Assembly (NCBI RefSeq): GCF_024519435.1 | Contig: NZ_JALJRZ010000014.1 | Coordinates: 38,840 to 102,839, forward strand | DNA: 64,000 nucleotides | Source of the DNA: Terrabacter sp. Ter38 | Lineage (GTDB): Bacteria > Actinomycetota > Actinomycetes > Actinomycetales > Dermatophilaceae | Direction: 5' to 3' | In this document: one piece after another, positions 28,146-37,205 of the stretch | How positions within the stretch are numbered: position 1 is the stretch's first letter | Layout of the letters: each line of letters opens with the position of its first letter | Program-made: the position numbers and the translations under genes | The notes under the pieces: generated by a model | What the model was told of the DNA's origin: nothing | Databases searched by the model: none | Seen by the model: the letters and a program-made list of their open reading frames with translations, nothing else

Positions 28146-28670
28146 CTACTTGGTGGCGGCGGGCACCTTCAGCTCGGCGCACACCGTTGCGGGGCCGGGG
28201 TACACCACTAGCTGGGCCTCCACGACACAGGCTGTGAGCTCCGGCACGTCGGCTGCCCCGGCCTGGCCCGTGGAGGCGCCGTCACTGGTCATGGTTCCTG
28301 TTCGCCACATCGCAGCACACGCGTCGATGGCATCCAGCGGTGAGCGCACCCCGGTGTCGGCGTTGGTGGCGGTGGTGGCGCCGTGCTGCTTCCAGATGTC
28401 GGGGTCGGTCGTGACGCTGGCAGAGCAGTAGGCCGAGTACGCGTCGTCGGGTCGGGATACCGCGACCCACGCGGCGGCAGTGCCGCCCACCACGACGACG
28501 CTGGCGGCGGTGACGCCCACGACGGACCAGGTCCGGCGGTGGTTGCGGAACGGTGCGGTTGCCGTGTTGTCGTGGCCGGCCTCGTTCCGAATCTCGGCCA
28601 TGAGTGCCTCACGGATCTGGGCGGCGCGGTGTTCGCCCATGCGCGGCCCGTCCGGCCTCTTCGTGCTCAC
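28146..28670 (-). CDS. Single-pass membrane protein paired with sigma factor, possible anti-sigma factor
   Basis: A 174-residue protein. The N-terminal 45 residues are polar and charged, helix 48-70 (WSVVGVTAASVVVVGGTAAAW in shortened form) crosses the membrane, and the remaining about 100 residues are outside with four cysteines likely forming disulfides. Its start overlaps the stop of the ECF sigma gene by four bases, the classic arrangement of a sigma factor and its membrane anti-sigma factor. No zinc-binding ZAS motif (HxxxCxxC) is seen in the cytosolic part, so the anti-sigma role rests on context. Confidence 0.7.
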   Translation of the reverse strand: MSTKRPDGPRMGEHRAAQIREALMAEIRNEAGHDNTATAPFRNHRRTWSVVGVTAASVVVVGGTAAAWVAVSRPDDAYSAYCSASVTTDPDIWKQHGATTATNADTGVRSPLDAIDACAAMWRTGTMTSDGASTGQAGAADVPELTACVVEAQLVVYPGPATVCAELKVPAATK

Positions 28671-29263
28671 TGTTCTAGTCCTTCCTCTGCGCTGGTGATG
28701 CCTGCCTCGAGCAGGGCTGACTTGACGCGCTCTCGGGATCTCATGAGGCGCGAACGGACGGCGGCGTGACTGATGCCAAGGACCTGGGCGGCTTCGGCGT
28801 ACGTCAACTCACCGATGAAGCAGAGCGAAACGACCTGCCGGTCCATCGGCCGCAGGCCGGCCAGTGCCTGCGCCAGGGCTTGGCCGGTAGCTTCGAACGT
28901 CGCAGCGGCCGCAACGGCCTCCGCGTGGTCGGGGCTGGCCTGCGGGGCGGGGATCCTGTTCAGGACCGCCCGATATCGACGAGCGGAGCGTCGGTAGTTC
29001 CTGGCCACGTTCGTGGCGGTCATCAAGAGCCACGGTAAGGCAGAGCCGTTGACGACCCGGATCCGGGCCCGCAGGCGCCACGCCTCGAGGAACACGATCG
29101 CGGTGAGGTCATCGGCGTCCTCCACGCCGCCGAGCTGGCGGGCGCTGTGCGCAAAGACCCGCTGGCTGTGACGGTCGTAAAGAGCCCCGAACGCGTCCCG
29201 GTCGTTCCGGGCGGCTCGGTCCACCAGGACCTCTTCCGCGGTCGTGCCGATCATGCTCTGCAT
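28667..29263 (-). CDS. ECF-type RNA polymerase sigma factor
   Basis: A 198-residue sigma-70 family protein with only regions 2 and 4. Region 2 includes FGALYDRHSQRVFAHS, ADDLTAIVFLEAWR and the -10-recognising PWLLMTATNVARNYRR in shortened form. Region 4 is LRPMDRQVVSLCFIGELTYAEAAQVLGISHAAVRSRL in outline, with a normal helix-turn-helix. It directs RNA polymerase to a small set of promoters. ATG at 29263 or 29254; neither has a strong ribosome site. It overlaps its membrane partner by four bases. Targets unknown; the secreted I36-like gene next door is a natural candidate. Confidence 0.9.
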   Translation of the reverse strand: MQSMIGTTAEEVLVDRAARNDRDAFGALYDRHSQRVFAHSARQLGGVEDADDLTAIVFLEAWRLRARIRVVNGSALPWLLMTATNVARNYRRSARRYRAVLNRIPAPQASPDHAEAVAAAATFEATGQALAQALAGLRPMDRQVVSLCFIGELTYAEAAQVLGISHAAVRSRLMRSRERVKSALLEAGITSAEEGLEQ

Positions 29264-29398
29264 GACCAGTAATGTCCGATGCCGCCGTAACCGTCGCGGT
29301 CCGCTCCGGCGGGACCAAATCCCCCGGCGCTCTGACGCGAGGGAGGGCGAATCTGCTCGGACCAGAAACGGTGCGGGTACCCAGTCTGTGCCGTCACC

Positions 29399-29575
29399 TC
29401 AGCCGCCGGAGCCCACGACAGCGGAGGCAACGTTGGGCCCTGCTGTGGGCGAGGCGGTAGGAGTCGGTGCCCGTTTCCATGATGTGTCCGCCGTAGGTGA
29501 TGCGGTCGACGATGGCTGCACACAGGCGGGGGCTAGCGAGAAGGTCGCGGTCAACCGCTTCGCTGGCAGAGCGAA
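29399..29575 (-). pseudogene. C-terminal remnant of IstB (IS21-family ATPase)
   Basis: A minus-strand frame ending at 29399 reads SEAVDRDLLASPRLCAAIVDRI (shortened), then GGHIMETGTDSYRLAHSRA. It matches the end of IstB-type transposition helper proteins (IVDRL...ARxIxxxGxSYRL). The AAA core and IstA are absent, so it is a relic of an IS21 insertion. Confidence 0.6.
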
Positions 29576-29693
29576 GGCCAGGTCCATGGCGGCAACGTAT
29601 CGGCTCTGGGGAATCGACAGGGCCTCACGATGGGGCGTGCCGCCCTCGACGAGCGGCAGAAGCGGATGTTCCCTGACGAGCATCCGCGGTGTT

Positions 29694-30038
29694 TTACGTG
29701 AGGCCGACGACGACTCCGACTAGGGCTACGACGCCGAGAACGATGTAGAGGCGGCCAAGAACGCGGGCCGACGCCCCGGTGTGAAGCCGACGCCATCGAA
29801 GCACCGCAGGTCTGACGAGTACTGCTGCCCCGCAGAGAACCGAGAGTCCGTTCCAGCGGTCAACGCCCCCGGCTCGGAACGTTGCTACGGCAATCCACGA
29901 GAACGCGAGCAGTAACAGCGGTAGGCCGACGAAGGCAATGACATCTGTTCTCCACGGCCCGCTGCCGGGTTCTTCGAAGGCGAGACGGCGGTGGGGTTCG
30001 CCAGCATGGCGGCCGCCGGGTCGGCGCTCCTTCTTCAT
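29694..30038 (-). CDS. Small membrane protein, 114 residues
   Basis: Starts MKKERRPGGRH, a basic cytosolic tail. Three hydrophobic segments follow (about 33-55, 62-82 and 92-113). AAGGAG-like bases (AAGGAGCGC) precede ATG 30038 on the minus strand, which selects this start over an open frame reaching 30215. No recognised family. The gene stands alone between the IstB relic and a hairpin; function unknown. Confidence 0.6.
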   Translation of the reverse strand: MKKERRPGGRHAGEPHRRLAFEEPGSGPWRTDVIAFVGLPLLLLAFSWIAVATFRAGGVDRWNGLSVLCGAAVLVRPAVLRWRRLHTGASARVLGRLYIVLGVVALVGVVVGLT

Positions 30039-30094
30039 GACGGACACGCTAGGGGACTGCACGTGGCCACCCGTTGCCGCAGCGCGCTCTAAAG

Positions 30095-30138
30095 GTCCGC
30101 TACTCGGCACGATCGCTCGGAGCGCGGCAGTAGCGGAC
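30095..30138. repeat. Inverted repeat overlapping a copy of the island motif
   Basis: GTCCGCTACT (30095-30104) and AGTAGCGGAC (30129-30138) are perfect ten-base arms. The right arm is part of a full motif copy GCGGCA-GTAG-CGGACGT at 30124-30140. The sequence GTCCGCTACTCGGCA recurs at 63691-63705, near the other end of the island. Confidence 0.65.
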
Positions 30139-30293
30139 GTTGCTCCCGGTGGCCGCCGGGGGCAGTGCCCGGATCTGCAGCGGACTTCGGGGTCTCGGGG
30201 CCCGCCGCGACCCATAGCTGGAGCAGGTGCCCTACTCGCCGAGTTTGAGAGAACCGCAAGCGGCCTCGAACACGCCGAGCGCCTCGGGAAGCC

Positions 30294-31229
30294 TCACGGT
30301 GTCAAGCTGTCCTTGATCTCGTCCGGTGCCGCCCCGATGTCGGCTTCGACCAGGTCGGTGTTGATGGCGATTGCCGCGGCCGAACCTTCGCCTGCGGCCG
30401 TGATGACCTGCGCCTTCGGGTTCGCAACGTTTCCGGCGACCCACACACCGGGCACGGAGGTGGCGCCGTGAGGCCCGGTGATGACCCAACCCTGGTCGTC
30501 GATCTCGCAGCCAAGGCCGGCGAGGAGCTCGGAGTGAGGGGTGAGGTGGGGTGGCACGAACACGGCGTGGCGAGCCATGCTCCTTCCGTCGCTCAGGGCG
30601 ACTGCGTGAAGGGCGTCGTCCTCGATGACGAGGTGGTCGACGTCACCCTCCACGATGTCGATGGAGCGGGCGGTGAGCTGGGACCTGTCCTGTGAGCCGA
30701 GTGCACCTGCTGGGGCGAAGAGGACGAGGTCATCGGTCCACTGTCGGACGATGTGGGCGTACCGGACGGTGTCGGGCCCGTTCCACAGGACACCGAGGGG
30801 CTGGTCGCGGACTTCCCAGCCGTGGCAGTACGGGCAGTGCAGGACGTCCTTGGCCCACCGGTCGGTCAGGCCCGAAATGGCGGGGAGGTCGTCGCGCAGT
30901 CCAGTCGTGATCAGAACGCGTCGCGCTGCCAGCTGCTGGCCGTCGTCCAAGAGTGCGTGGAAGCCGGGCCGGTCAGTGGCGACGAGCTCGTGCACGGCGC
31001 CGCCGATGATGGTACCGCCGTATTCAGTGACCTCCGTGCGGCCGGTGGCGAGGAGCTCGGCTGGGGGCATGCCGTCTCGTGACAGGAACCCGTGCATGTG
31101 GGCGGCAGGGGCGTTGCGTGGGTTGCCGGCGTCGACGACGACCACGTCGCGGCGGGCGCGGCTGAGTACGAGTGCGGCGGACAGGCCTGCCGCGCCGCCG
31201 CCGACTACGAGGATGTCGTGGCTGCTCAT
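30294..31229 (-). CDS. Thioredoxin-reductase-like NAD(P)/FAD oxidoreductase
   Basis: A 311-residue flavoprotein. The FAD-binding motif VVGGGAAGLSAALVLSRARR in shortened form is at 8-30. The redox pair CPYC (in HCPYCHGWEV) is near 132-135 and the C-terminal FAD contact VPGVWVAGN near 280. The NAD(P)-binding GxGxxG expected in the middle is poorly kept (VLWNGPDTVRYA), so the electron donor is uncertain. Enzymes of this group reduce small disulfides or act as dithiol oxidases in natural-product pathways (GliT/HlmI-like). Its start overlaps the upstream dehydrogenase by four bases; it is the last gene of the MFS operon. Confidence 0.88.
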   Translation of the reverse strand: MSSHDILVVGGGAAGLSAALVLSRARRDVVVVDAGNPRNAPAAHMHGFLSRDGMPPAELLATGRTEVTEYGGTIIGGAVHELVATDRPGFHALLDDGQQLAARRVLITTGLRDDLPAISGLTDRWAKDVLHCPYCHGWEVRDQPLGVLWNGPDTVRYAHIVRQWTDDLVLFAPAGALGSQDRSQLTARSIDIVEGDVDHLVIEDDALHAVALSDGRSMARHAVFVPPHLTPHSELLAGLGCEIDDQGWVITGPHGATSVPGVWVAGNVANPKAQVITAAGEGSAAAIAINTDLVEADIGAAPDEIKDSLTP

Positions 31230-32248
31230 GAGGGAAGGTTCGAGTCGGCGTGCCGCGCGGTCTGCTCGCCGACTGCGGGGTGGCTGGGGACGATGACGAC
31301 CTTGCCGCGGACCTTGCCCTCCTCGAGCTGCGTCACCGCGTCCTTGGCGCGGTCTAGGGAGTAGGTGTCGGCGAGGGTGGCACGCAGCCGCCCGGCTTGA
31401 AGGTGCTCGGTGAGCTGCTCATAGTCGCTGGCGCGTTCCTTGGCCATGAGCAGGGCCAGCCGTTGCGGGACGAACAGGGACACGACGGCGCCGCGCAGCT
31501 GGCGGCCCATGCCGGTGATGTTGCCGGAGTTCTCGCTGCCGACGAAGACGGCGGTGCCGCGGCGCTTGAGGGCTCGACGCAGCCGGGTGAGCGTGGAACC
31601 GCCACCGATGTCGAGGATGAGGTCGTAGTGGCGGGTGACATCGGCGAAGTCGTCGCGGTTGTAGTCCAGAACGTGGTCAGCGCCGAGGCTGCGGACGAAG
31701 TCGGCCTTGGAGGCGCTCGCGACGCCGGTGACTTGGGCGCCCAGGATCTTGGCGAGCTGGACCGCGTAGCTGCCGACGCCGCCGGACGCTCCGATGATCA
31801 GGACCTGTTGGCCGGGCTGTACCTTCCCGACATCGCGGAGCGCTTGCAGGGCGGTGCCGGCGGAGATGGGGACGACGGCGGCTTGCTCGAACGTGAGGCT
31901 CGAGGGCTTGTGGGCAAGCTTCTTCTCGGGGCCGACGGCGTACTCGGCGAACGAGCCTGGTGCGACGCCATAGACCTCGTCGCCAGGAGCGAACCGCGTG
32001 ACGGCGGAGCCGACCTTGACGACGGTGCCGGCGACGTCGCGCCCGGAGACTGGGTTCTTCGGGCGCCGCAGGCCGGTCGCCAGTCGCATGGCGTACGGCT
32101 TGCCGGTCATGAGGTGCTCGGTGCAGCGGTCGAGGCCGGCGGCGCGCACCTTGATGAGAACTTCGTGGTCGCCCGGCTCGGGGACCGGGAAGTCTGCGAC
32201 TCGGAGGACTTCGGAGCTCCCGTACTTGTCCTGAATGACGGCCTTCAT
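31226..32248 (-). CDS. Zinc-free medium-chain dehydrogenase/quinone oxidoreductase
   Basis: A 340-residue MDR-family enzyme. It has the GroES-like N-domain (HEVLIKVRAAGLD, NPVSGRDVAGTVVKVG in outline) and a Rossmann domain with IIGASGGVGSYAVQLAK, the NADPH-binding AxxGGVG motif. Zinc-ligand cysteines are missing, as in quinone oxidoreductases and enoyl reductases. ATG at 32248 is preceded by GGGAG, so it is preferred to the frame start at 32281. It is followed directly by the FAD oxidoreductase (ATGA overlap) and preceded by an MFS exporter, so the three probably form one unit for detoxifying and exporting electrophilic or quinone-type compounds. Confidence 0.88.
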   Translation of the reverse strand: MKAVIQDKYGSSEVLRVADFPVPEPGDHEVLIKVRAAGLDRCTEHLMTGKPYAMRLATGLRRPKNPVSGRDVAGTVVKVGSAVTRFAPGDEVYGVAPGSFAEYAVGPEKKLAHKPSSLTFEQAAVVPISAGTALQALRDVGKVQPGQQVLIIGASGGVGSYAVQLAKILGAQVTGVASASKADFVRSLGADHVLDYNRDDFADVTRHYDLILDIGGGSTLTRLRRALKRRGTAVFVGSENSGNITGMGRQLRGAVVSLFVPQRLALLMAKERASDYEQLTEHLQAGRLRATLADTYSLDRAKDAVTQLEEGKVRGKVVIVPSHPAVGEQTARHADSNLPS

Positions 32249-32329
32249 GCTGACTCCCTGACGGAGTGGGGCGGTGTTCATGGTATTCCTGTCTCTCAGT
32301 TGATGGGTCGGACGTGTCAGTGACCTGAG

Positions 32330-33742
32330 TCAGTGGCGGGTGCGGGCAAGGGTGGTGCCAAGGGCCGCGGTGGCGAGGGCGACGGCGGCTGCGGCGCTGA
32401 ACGCGGCCGTGAAGCCGGAGCTACCCAGGCTGTGGCCGGTGTGGCCACTGACCGTGATGCCGATGGCCGTGAAGGTGGCGGTGCCGAGTGCGGCACCGAC
32501 CTGGGTGGCGGACCCTGCCAGCCCGGACGCGAGGCCGGAGTGGCTCGCCGGTGCGGCTGATGCGATGACCATGGTGGTGGGGGTGAAGCTGAGCGCGACT
32601 CCGACGGCGACGAAGAGCAGGCCGGGCAGGACCGCGATGCTGTATCCGCTGCCAGCCGGGGCGTGGCCGAGCCAGGTGAGGCCGGCGGCGAGGACGCACA
32701 TGCCGGTGATGAGCGTCCGCTGCGGGCCGAGGGTGCGGAGGACGCGCGGCAGGAGCGCCAGGGAGAACGCGAACCCGGTCAGGGAGGTGGGGACCATCGC
32801 CAGGCCAGCTTCGCGCGGCTCCATGCCCAGCGCCTGCTGCAGGTACAGGGCGATGAGCACGAACGTGGACACGCGTGCTGCACCACCGAGGACGGCGGTG
32901 GCCACGCCAGTGCTGAGTGCGCGCGACCGGAACAGCTCAAGCGGGAGCAACGGGTCAACCGTGCGGCGTTCGATGCTGACGAACACGGTGAACAGGCCGG
33001 CGGAGGCGCCCATGGCTCCGAGAACGGTGAGGGACGTCCAGCCGTGGTCGGCGATCCCGAGGGCTCCGTGGACGAGCGCGACGACGGCGCCGGTGATGGT
33101 GGCAGCGCCGCGCCAGTCGAATCCGCGTCGGGTCCCGGCGGCACCCTCGGGAAGGACGCGGCCGGCGAGGGCGACTGCGGCCACCGAGACGGGGACGGTG
33201 ACGAGGAAGACGGAGGACCAGCCGAACGTGCCGCACAGGATGCCCCCGGTCATGACGCCGGTGGCTCCGCCGAGGGTGGATGCGGCGCCCCAGAGGCTCA
33301 TGGCGCGCGCTCGCCTTGCTCCGGGATACGTCAAAAGGAGGAGTGACATGGCGGCGGGGCTGAGCGCGGCGGCTCCGGCCCCCTGCAGGACTCGGCCACC
33401 GACGAGGACCCAGGCGTTGGGTGCCACGGCGGCCATGAGGGTTCCGATGGTGAACAGTGCGGAGCCGGCGACGAACATGCGGCGGCGCCCGACGAGGTCG
33501 GCGGCCCGGCCCGACATGAGCAGGAGCCCTCCGCACGTGAGGATGTAGGCGTTGACGATCCAGGTGAGCGTGGTCGAGTTCAAGGTCAGGCTGGCCTGGA
33601 TGGACGGCAGGGCCACGTTGACGATGGACGTATCGAGCATGACCACGAACTGGGAGGAGACTAGGAGGCCGAGGGCCAGCCACTGGCGACGTCGGCTGGT
33701 GCTGGCGCTTGCGATGAGTGCGCTGGTGAGGGTGGTGGCCAC
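32330..33742 (-). CDS. MFS drug exporter, EmrB/QacA type
   Basis: A 470-residue transporter with about 14 helices. The first helix carries the motif VVMLDTSIVNVALPSI, typical of the DHA2 drug:proton antiporters. GRAADLVGRRRMF is the loop 2-3 motif A, and GAGAAALSPAAMSLL is the antiporter motif C region. It exports drugs or natural products using protons. GTG at 33742 has AAGGAG 6-8 bases upstream, so the open frame up to 35386 is rejected. Head of a three-gene operon; a copy of the shared dyad element lies 59 bases upstream. Confidence 0.92.
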   Translation of the reverse strand: MATTLTSALIASASTSRRRQWLALGLLVSSQFVVMLDTSIVNVALPSIQASLTLNSTTLTWIVNAYILTCGGLLLMSGRAADLVGRRRMFVAGSALFTIGTLMAAVAPNAWVLVGGRVLQGAGAAALSPAAMSLLLLTYPGARRARAMSLWGAASTLGGATGVMTGGILCGTFGWSSVFLVTVPVSVAAVALAGRVLPEGAAGTRRGFDWRGAATITGAVVALVHGALGIADHGWTSLTVLGAMGASAGLFTVFVSIERRTVDPLLPLELFRSRALSTGVATAVLGGAARVSTFVLIALYLQQALGMEPREAGLAMVPTSLTGFAFSLALLPRVLRTLGPQRTLITGMCVLAAGLTWLGHAPAGSGYSIAVLPGLLFVAVGVALSFTPTTMVIASAAPASHSGLASGLAGSATQVGAALGTATFTAIGITVSGHTGHSLGSSGFTAAFSAAAAVALATAALGTTLARTRH

Positions 33743-33800
33743 GGTCGGCTCCTTCGGTGGTCCTGGATGTCTGCTGTCCCACGGTCGCGGGGTGGGCGTT

Positions 33801-33825
33801 GGCTCGCCCCGGCGCAATGGCCTGG
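33801..33825 (-). promoter_or_regulatory. Shared operator-like element, site A (MFS operon)
   Basis: Read on the minus strand, GGCCATTGCGCCGGGGCGAG with upstream CCA. It matches sites B to E in sequence and orientation, and is 59 bases before the MFS start. Confidence 0.65.
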
Positions 33826-33882
33826 ATTGGCCGGGTACTCCGCTGCCGTTTGCTCGGCAGGCCGCCGCGCATGTGGTTGGTT

Positions 33883-35289
33883 TCAGTTGCCTGTTGGCGA
33901 TGTCAGATGCCGGTTGCGTGCTCGGCGGAGCAGGGTTGGTGCTGCCCCGGCCGCGGCGGTCAGGGCCACGCCAAGGCTCACCAGGGCGGGGACGCGGGTC
34001 CCGGCGTGCCCGTCCAGCGGGAGGTGGGCGGCTGGGTAGTCGATCATCTTCGCGGCCGATACCGCGGTCGCCTGCCCGGCTTGGGACGCGAGGTACTCGA
34101 GGGCGCCGTCGAACCCCGGGGCAGTGGCGTGGACTGCGTCGATCGTCACGTGGTGCCGGGTGGCCCATGCATGGATGGTGGCGTCGAGGGCGCTGGTGGT
34201 GGCGCCCGGGACTGCGAGTCGTGTTGGGGTCGGGGTGTCGGCGAGCGTGTTGGTGCGCACGACGAGGCCGTGCTTGGTGGTGATGGTTCCGGTGGCGCTG
34301 ACGGGGACGGCGCGGGCGGCGTAGGACACGTCGTACACCTCGAAAGCGCTGGCCAGGTCGATCTCGCCGACACCGTCGGTCAGGGTGAGGCCGACCGTGG
34401 GGCGTCCCCAGGGGGCGAGGGCGTTGAACGCGATGGGCAGGTCGCGCGTGGTGAAGGACTGGATGGGGATGTCGGTGGGGGCGTTGAGGGACCAGTTCGG
34501 GTAGCCGACGAGCCCACCGACGCGGGCGGCTTCGGTGGGGCCCGCCAGGTCGGTGATGACGTGGAGGGCGGCGGGGATGCCGGAGGTGACACCGGCGGTG
34601 GTGATGATGGGGCCGTCCTGGACGTAACGCTGCCCTCGGACCCAGTTCACATCCGGGTGGGTCTTGGTCAGTTGGGTGATGCGGGACCAGTGGCTGGTGG
34701 CGGTGCGGCCGTGGAGCAGGTTCGTTTCGGCGAGGACGCCGGAGCCGTAGCAGACCCCGAGGATGAGCGCGCCGTCCTTGGCCTGCGCGGTGACCCAGGC
34801 GCGCAGCGGCGCTTCCTGGGAACTGTCGGGCTGGTTGACGGCCGGGACGACCACGACGTCGGGGCGGGGTCCCGGTGCCACCGTGCCCGTCGACCTCGGG
34901 CTGGCGCGGCCGCTGGTCGTGTCGGCGAACGTGTACGTGGGCACGATGTCCGGACCGCCCTGGGTGGGGGCAGGGCCTGGGGTGGCGGCGACGGTGTACA
35001 CGGTGAACTTCGGTGAGCTGGCGAACACCTCGTAGGGCGCTAGGGCGTCGCTGCCGACGGTGCCCGTGGCGCCCAGGACCACGGCGACGACGTAGCCGTC
35101 CTTGGGGGCCGGCTGTGGGGTCGGGGTGGGCTCGGTCCGTTCCCCGGTCGTGGAGCGGTGGGTGGTGGCTGGGGCGTCGGCGGCGGTGAGGGTGACTCGG
35201 GCGCCGGCGAGAGCTAGGGCTGCGAGGGTGAGTAGGGCGAGAGCGGCGCTGGCGGCCACGGTCACGGTCCGGCGGGCGAAGGTGGGCAT
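33883..35289 (-). CDS. Membrane-anchored protein with two DJ-1/PfpI (GATase1-like) domains
   Basis: A 468-residue protein. Helix 8-28 is a signal anchor and about 432-455 a second membrane helix. Between them are two repeats of the DJ-1/PfpI fold, like the sensor half of GlxA/AraC-type regulators but without a DNA-binding domain. The first has the nucleophile elbow ILGVCYGSGVLA, with Cys180. The second (about 285-425) lacks a clear cysteine. Such a protein could bind or transform a small molecule outside the membrane. It has its own gap upstream of 217 bases, with a weak copy of the shared element. Exact activity unknown. Confidence 0.75.
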   Translation of the reverse strand: MPTFARRTVTVAASAALALLTLAALALAGARVTLTAADAPATTHRSTTGERTEPTPTPQPAPKDGYVVAVVLGATGTVGSDALAPYEVFASSPKFTVYTVAATPGPAPTQGGPDIVPTYTFADTTSGRASPRSTGTVAPGPRPDVVVVPAVNQPDSSQEAPLRAWVTAQAKDGALILGVCYGSGVLAETNLLHGRTATSHWSRITQLTKTHPDVNWVRGQRYVQDGPIITTAGVTSGIPAALHVITDLAGPTEAARVGGLVGYPNWSLNAPTDIPIQSFTTRDLPIAFNALAPWGRPTVGLTLTDGVGEIDLASAFEVYDVSYAARAVPVSATGTITTKHGLVVRTNTLADTPTPTRLAVPGATTSALDATIHAWATRHHVTIDAVHATAPGFDGALEYLASQAGQATAVSAAKMIDYPAAHLPLDGHAGTRVPALVSLGVALTAAAGAAPTLLRRARNRHLTSPTGN

Positions 35290-35379
35290 GGCGGTTCATC
35301 CGTTCGTGGGTGTGGGCGGTGGAGCGGACCTGGTTGTCGCGGCAGGGGGTCCTGAGCGGCCCGGCTGGGGGTGGCGGGC

Positions 35380-35400
35380 CGCTCACCGGGCCGTCGCGGC
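35380..35400 (-). promoter_or_regulatory. Weak copy of the shared element, site F
   Basis: On the minus strand the outer parts GGCC and GGTGAGC agree with sites A to E, but the centre does not (12 of 21 positions match site B). Located 91 bases before the DJ-1/PfpI gene, in the right orientation. Listed as tentative. Confidence 0.3.
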
Positions 35401-35506
35401 CGGTAGGGGGTACGGCGGCGAGGCCTCGGCGGTCACGTGGGAAGAGGGGGGGTGTGGTGACCGGGAGTGCGTGGCCCGAGGGAAGGGACCCTCGAGTGGT
35501 AGTGCC

Positions 35507-36895
35507 TTATCGGGTGGGTACGGACGTGTGGGTGCGGGCGGCGGTGACGACGTCGGTGATGGCGGTCACGGACTGGGCGGCGCCGGCCGGGTTGTGCAGG
35601 AACCCGACGTGGTCCATGTCGACGGTGGTGTGCCGGCTGTTGGTTGACAGGGCTGCCATCTGGTCCTGGGCGGTGGCCCATCCGGGCTTGGTGTCGGCGT
35701 TGGCTTTCGCGGTCAGGACCACCAGAGGCAGGTTGCGCAGCGTGGTGAGGGATTGCGCCTGGGCGAACGTGGTGGGCAGCTCGACCTGCTCGGCGCGCAT
35801 GCCGGTGAAACCTCGGGGGCTGTCGGCGAAGGTGGCGGTCTGCTGCCCGGCGTTCCCGGGCAGGTCGGGGGTGCCCATCGTCTGCAGGAGGCGGCCGATG
35901 CCGAAGCGGAACAGGGTGGGAGCGGCGGCGAGGCCGCGCCTGGCCAGCTGGTACTCGCCGTTGAACGTGGTGACGACCTTCACCTGGTTTGGGCTGGCGC
36001 TGTCGAGCAAGACGATGCCGGCCACCTGTGCGGGGTACAGGTGCGTGTAGGTCAGGGCGTGCACGCCACCGGAGGAGTGTCCGGCGAGGATGAACGGGCC
36101 GATCTCTCCGGCGGCGGTGAGGAGCTTGTGCAGGTCGGTTACGGCGGTGATGGCGTCGGCCTGGTTGGGTGAGTCGTCGCTCCAGCCCTGCCCAGCCCGG
36201 TCGTATGCGCAGACGCGGGTCGTTGTGGCGACCTGAGGCTGGATCCGCGACCATTGCGGTGAGGTCTCGCTGAGGCCGTTGAGCAGGACGACGGTGGGGG
36301 TGCCGGTCCCGGTGCAGTGCAGGTGCAGGCGGTACCCGCCTACGTCCACGAGCTGGCCCGGCATGGGGCCGGCGGCGGTCCTCGGGTCAGCGCTCGCGGT
36401 CTGGAAGAGACCGCCGACGCCGGCGACGACCATGACGGCTGCGACCGGGTACACAAGGACGCGTGCGCGGCGGCGCGGCAGGTCGCGACGGGTGCGCCAC
36501 CCGGTCCAGAGCCCGAGTGCGACCATGGCGGGCGCCCAGACCCACGGCAGGCGGCTCATGGCCGGCTCGCCGGGGTTGACGGCAGCCATGAGGGCGCCGC
36601 TGGCGGCGAGGGCGACGGCGGGGATGTGAGCCCAAGTTTGGGGCCGGTTGGTGTACCTGGTGGTGAGCCAGGCGAGCAGCCCCCAGCTTGCGGCGAAGGC
36701 GAGCAAGGCGGCGCCGACGACGCGGGCCTCGGACGCCGACGGGAGCACCACGAACGTCGTGACGGCGGAGCAGAGGACGCCGACCGCCATGGACGCGAAC
36801 GTGATGCGCCCGAACGGACCGGTCGCGGTTTCCACCGACGCGGTCCGGGCGCGGCTGGTGGTGGTGGGGATGGCGGTGTCTGGGGTGGTGCTCAT
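35507..36895 (-). CDS. Alpha/beta hydrolase with N-terminal membrane domain
   Basis: A 462-residue protein. Residues about 28-165 hold four or more hydrophobic helices. From about 185 on it is an alpha/beta hydrolase: VVLLNGLSETSPQW oxyanion region, YDRAGQGWSD, then the nucleophile elbow GHSSGG near residue 272, and a C-terminal DMDHVGFLHNPA with the histidine. The catalytic part should face outside or lie at the membrane. Similar fusions are found in actinomycetes and are presumed lipases or esterases. ATG 36895 is followed at once by the soluble tail. Site B of the shared element is 71 bases upstream. Confidence 0.82.
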   Translation of the reverse strand: MSTTPDTAIPTTTSRARTASVETATGPFGRITFASMAVGVLCSAVTTFVVLPSASEARVVGAALLAFAASWGLLAWLTTRYTNRPQTWAHIPAVALAASGALMAAVNPGEPAMSRLPWVWAPAMVALGLWTGWRTRRDLPRRRARVLVYPVAAVMVVAGVGGLFQTASADPRTAAGPMPGQLVDVGGYRLHLHCTGTGTPTVVLLNGLSETSPQWSRIQPQVATTTRVCAYDRAGQGWSDDSPNQADAITAVTDLHKLLTAAGEIGPFILAGHSSGGVHALTYTHLYPAQVAGIVLLDSASPNQVKVVTTFNGEYQLARRGLAAAPTLFRFGIGRLLQTMGTPDLPGNAGQQTATFADSPRGFTGMRAEQVELPTTFAQAQSLTTLRNLPLVVLTAKANADTKPGWATAQDQMAALSTNSRHTTVDMDHVGFLHNPAGAAQSVTAITDVVTAARTHTSVPTR

Positions 36896-36965
36896 GGCGG
36901 GTTTCCTCTTCCTGGCCGTCCAGGGCGGTCGGCCACATGCATCACGATCGCGGGAAGCGGTGGTC

Positions 36966-36989
36966 GCTCGCCCCGGTCACATGGCCGGG
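36966..36989 (-). promoter_or_regulatory. Shared operator-like element, site B (membrane hydrolase)
   Basis: On the minus strand it reads CCCGGCCATGTGACCGGGG, then CGAGC. It is identical to site C over the 19-base dyad and lies 71 bases before the hydrolase start. Confidence 0.75.
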
Positions 36990-37105
36990 TTTCCCCACCG
37001 GGCTCATGGTGCGTCAGCGACGCAAGGAGCGGGTCGTGTCCTGCCGCTGTCCGTCCGCTGACCGCGCGTAGCCCTCGCCGGCGTGGGCGACTTGCGAAGG
37101 TCGGA

Positions 37106-37129
37106 CCCGGCCATGTGACCGGGGCGAAC
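37106..37129 (+). promoter_or_regulatory. Shared operator-like element, site C (HD-domain gene)
   Basis: CCCGGCCATGTGACCGGGG followed by CGAAC. The core CCCGG-N8-CCGGG is an inverted repeat with most inner positions also symmetric. It lies 77 bases before the HD-domain start, so sites B and C face opposite ways in one divergent promoter region (36896-37205), which otherwise holds no gene. Confidence 0.75.
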
Positions 37130-37205
37130 GACCCTTAGGTGGCGTCACAGTCGTACTGCTGACCGCGCACTTCGGCACAAACCTCGACTCTGTACAAGGA
37201 CCGGC

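Noticed and set aside
29399..29683. 94-codon minus-strand frame as an intact gene
   Set aside because: The IstB-like similarity is in a different frame of the same strand and is only a C-terminal fragment.
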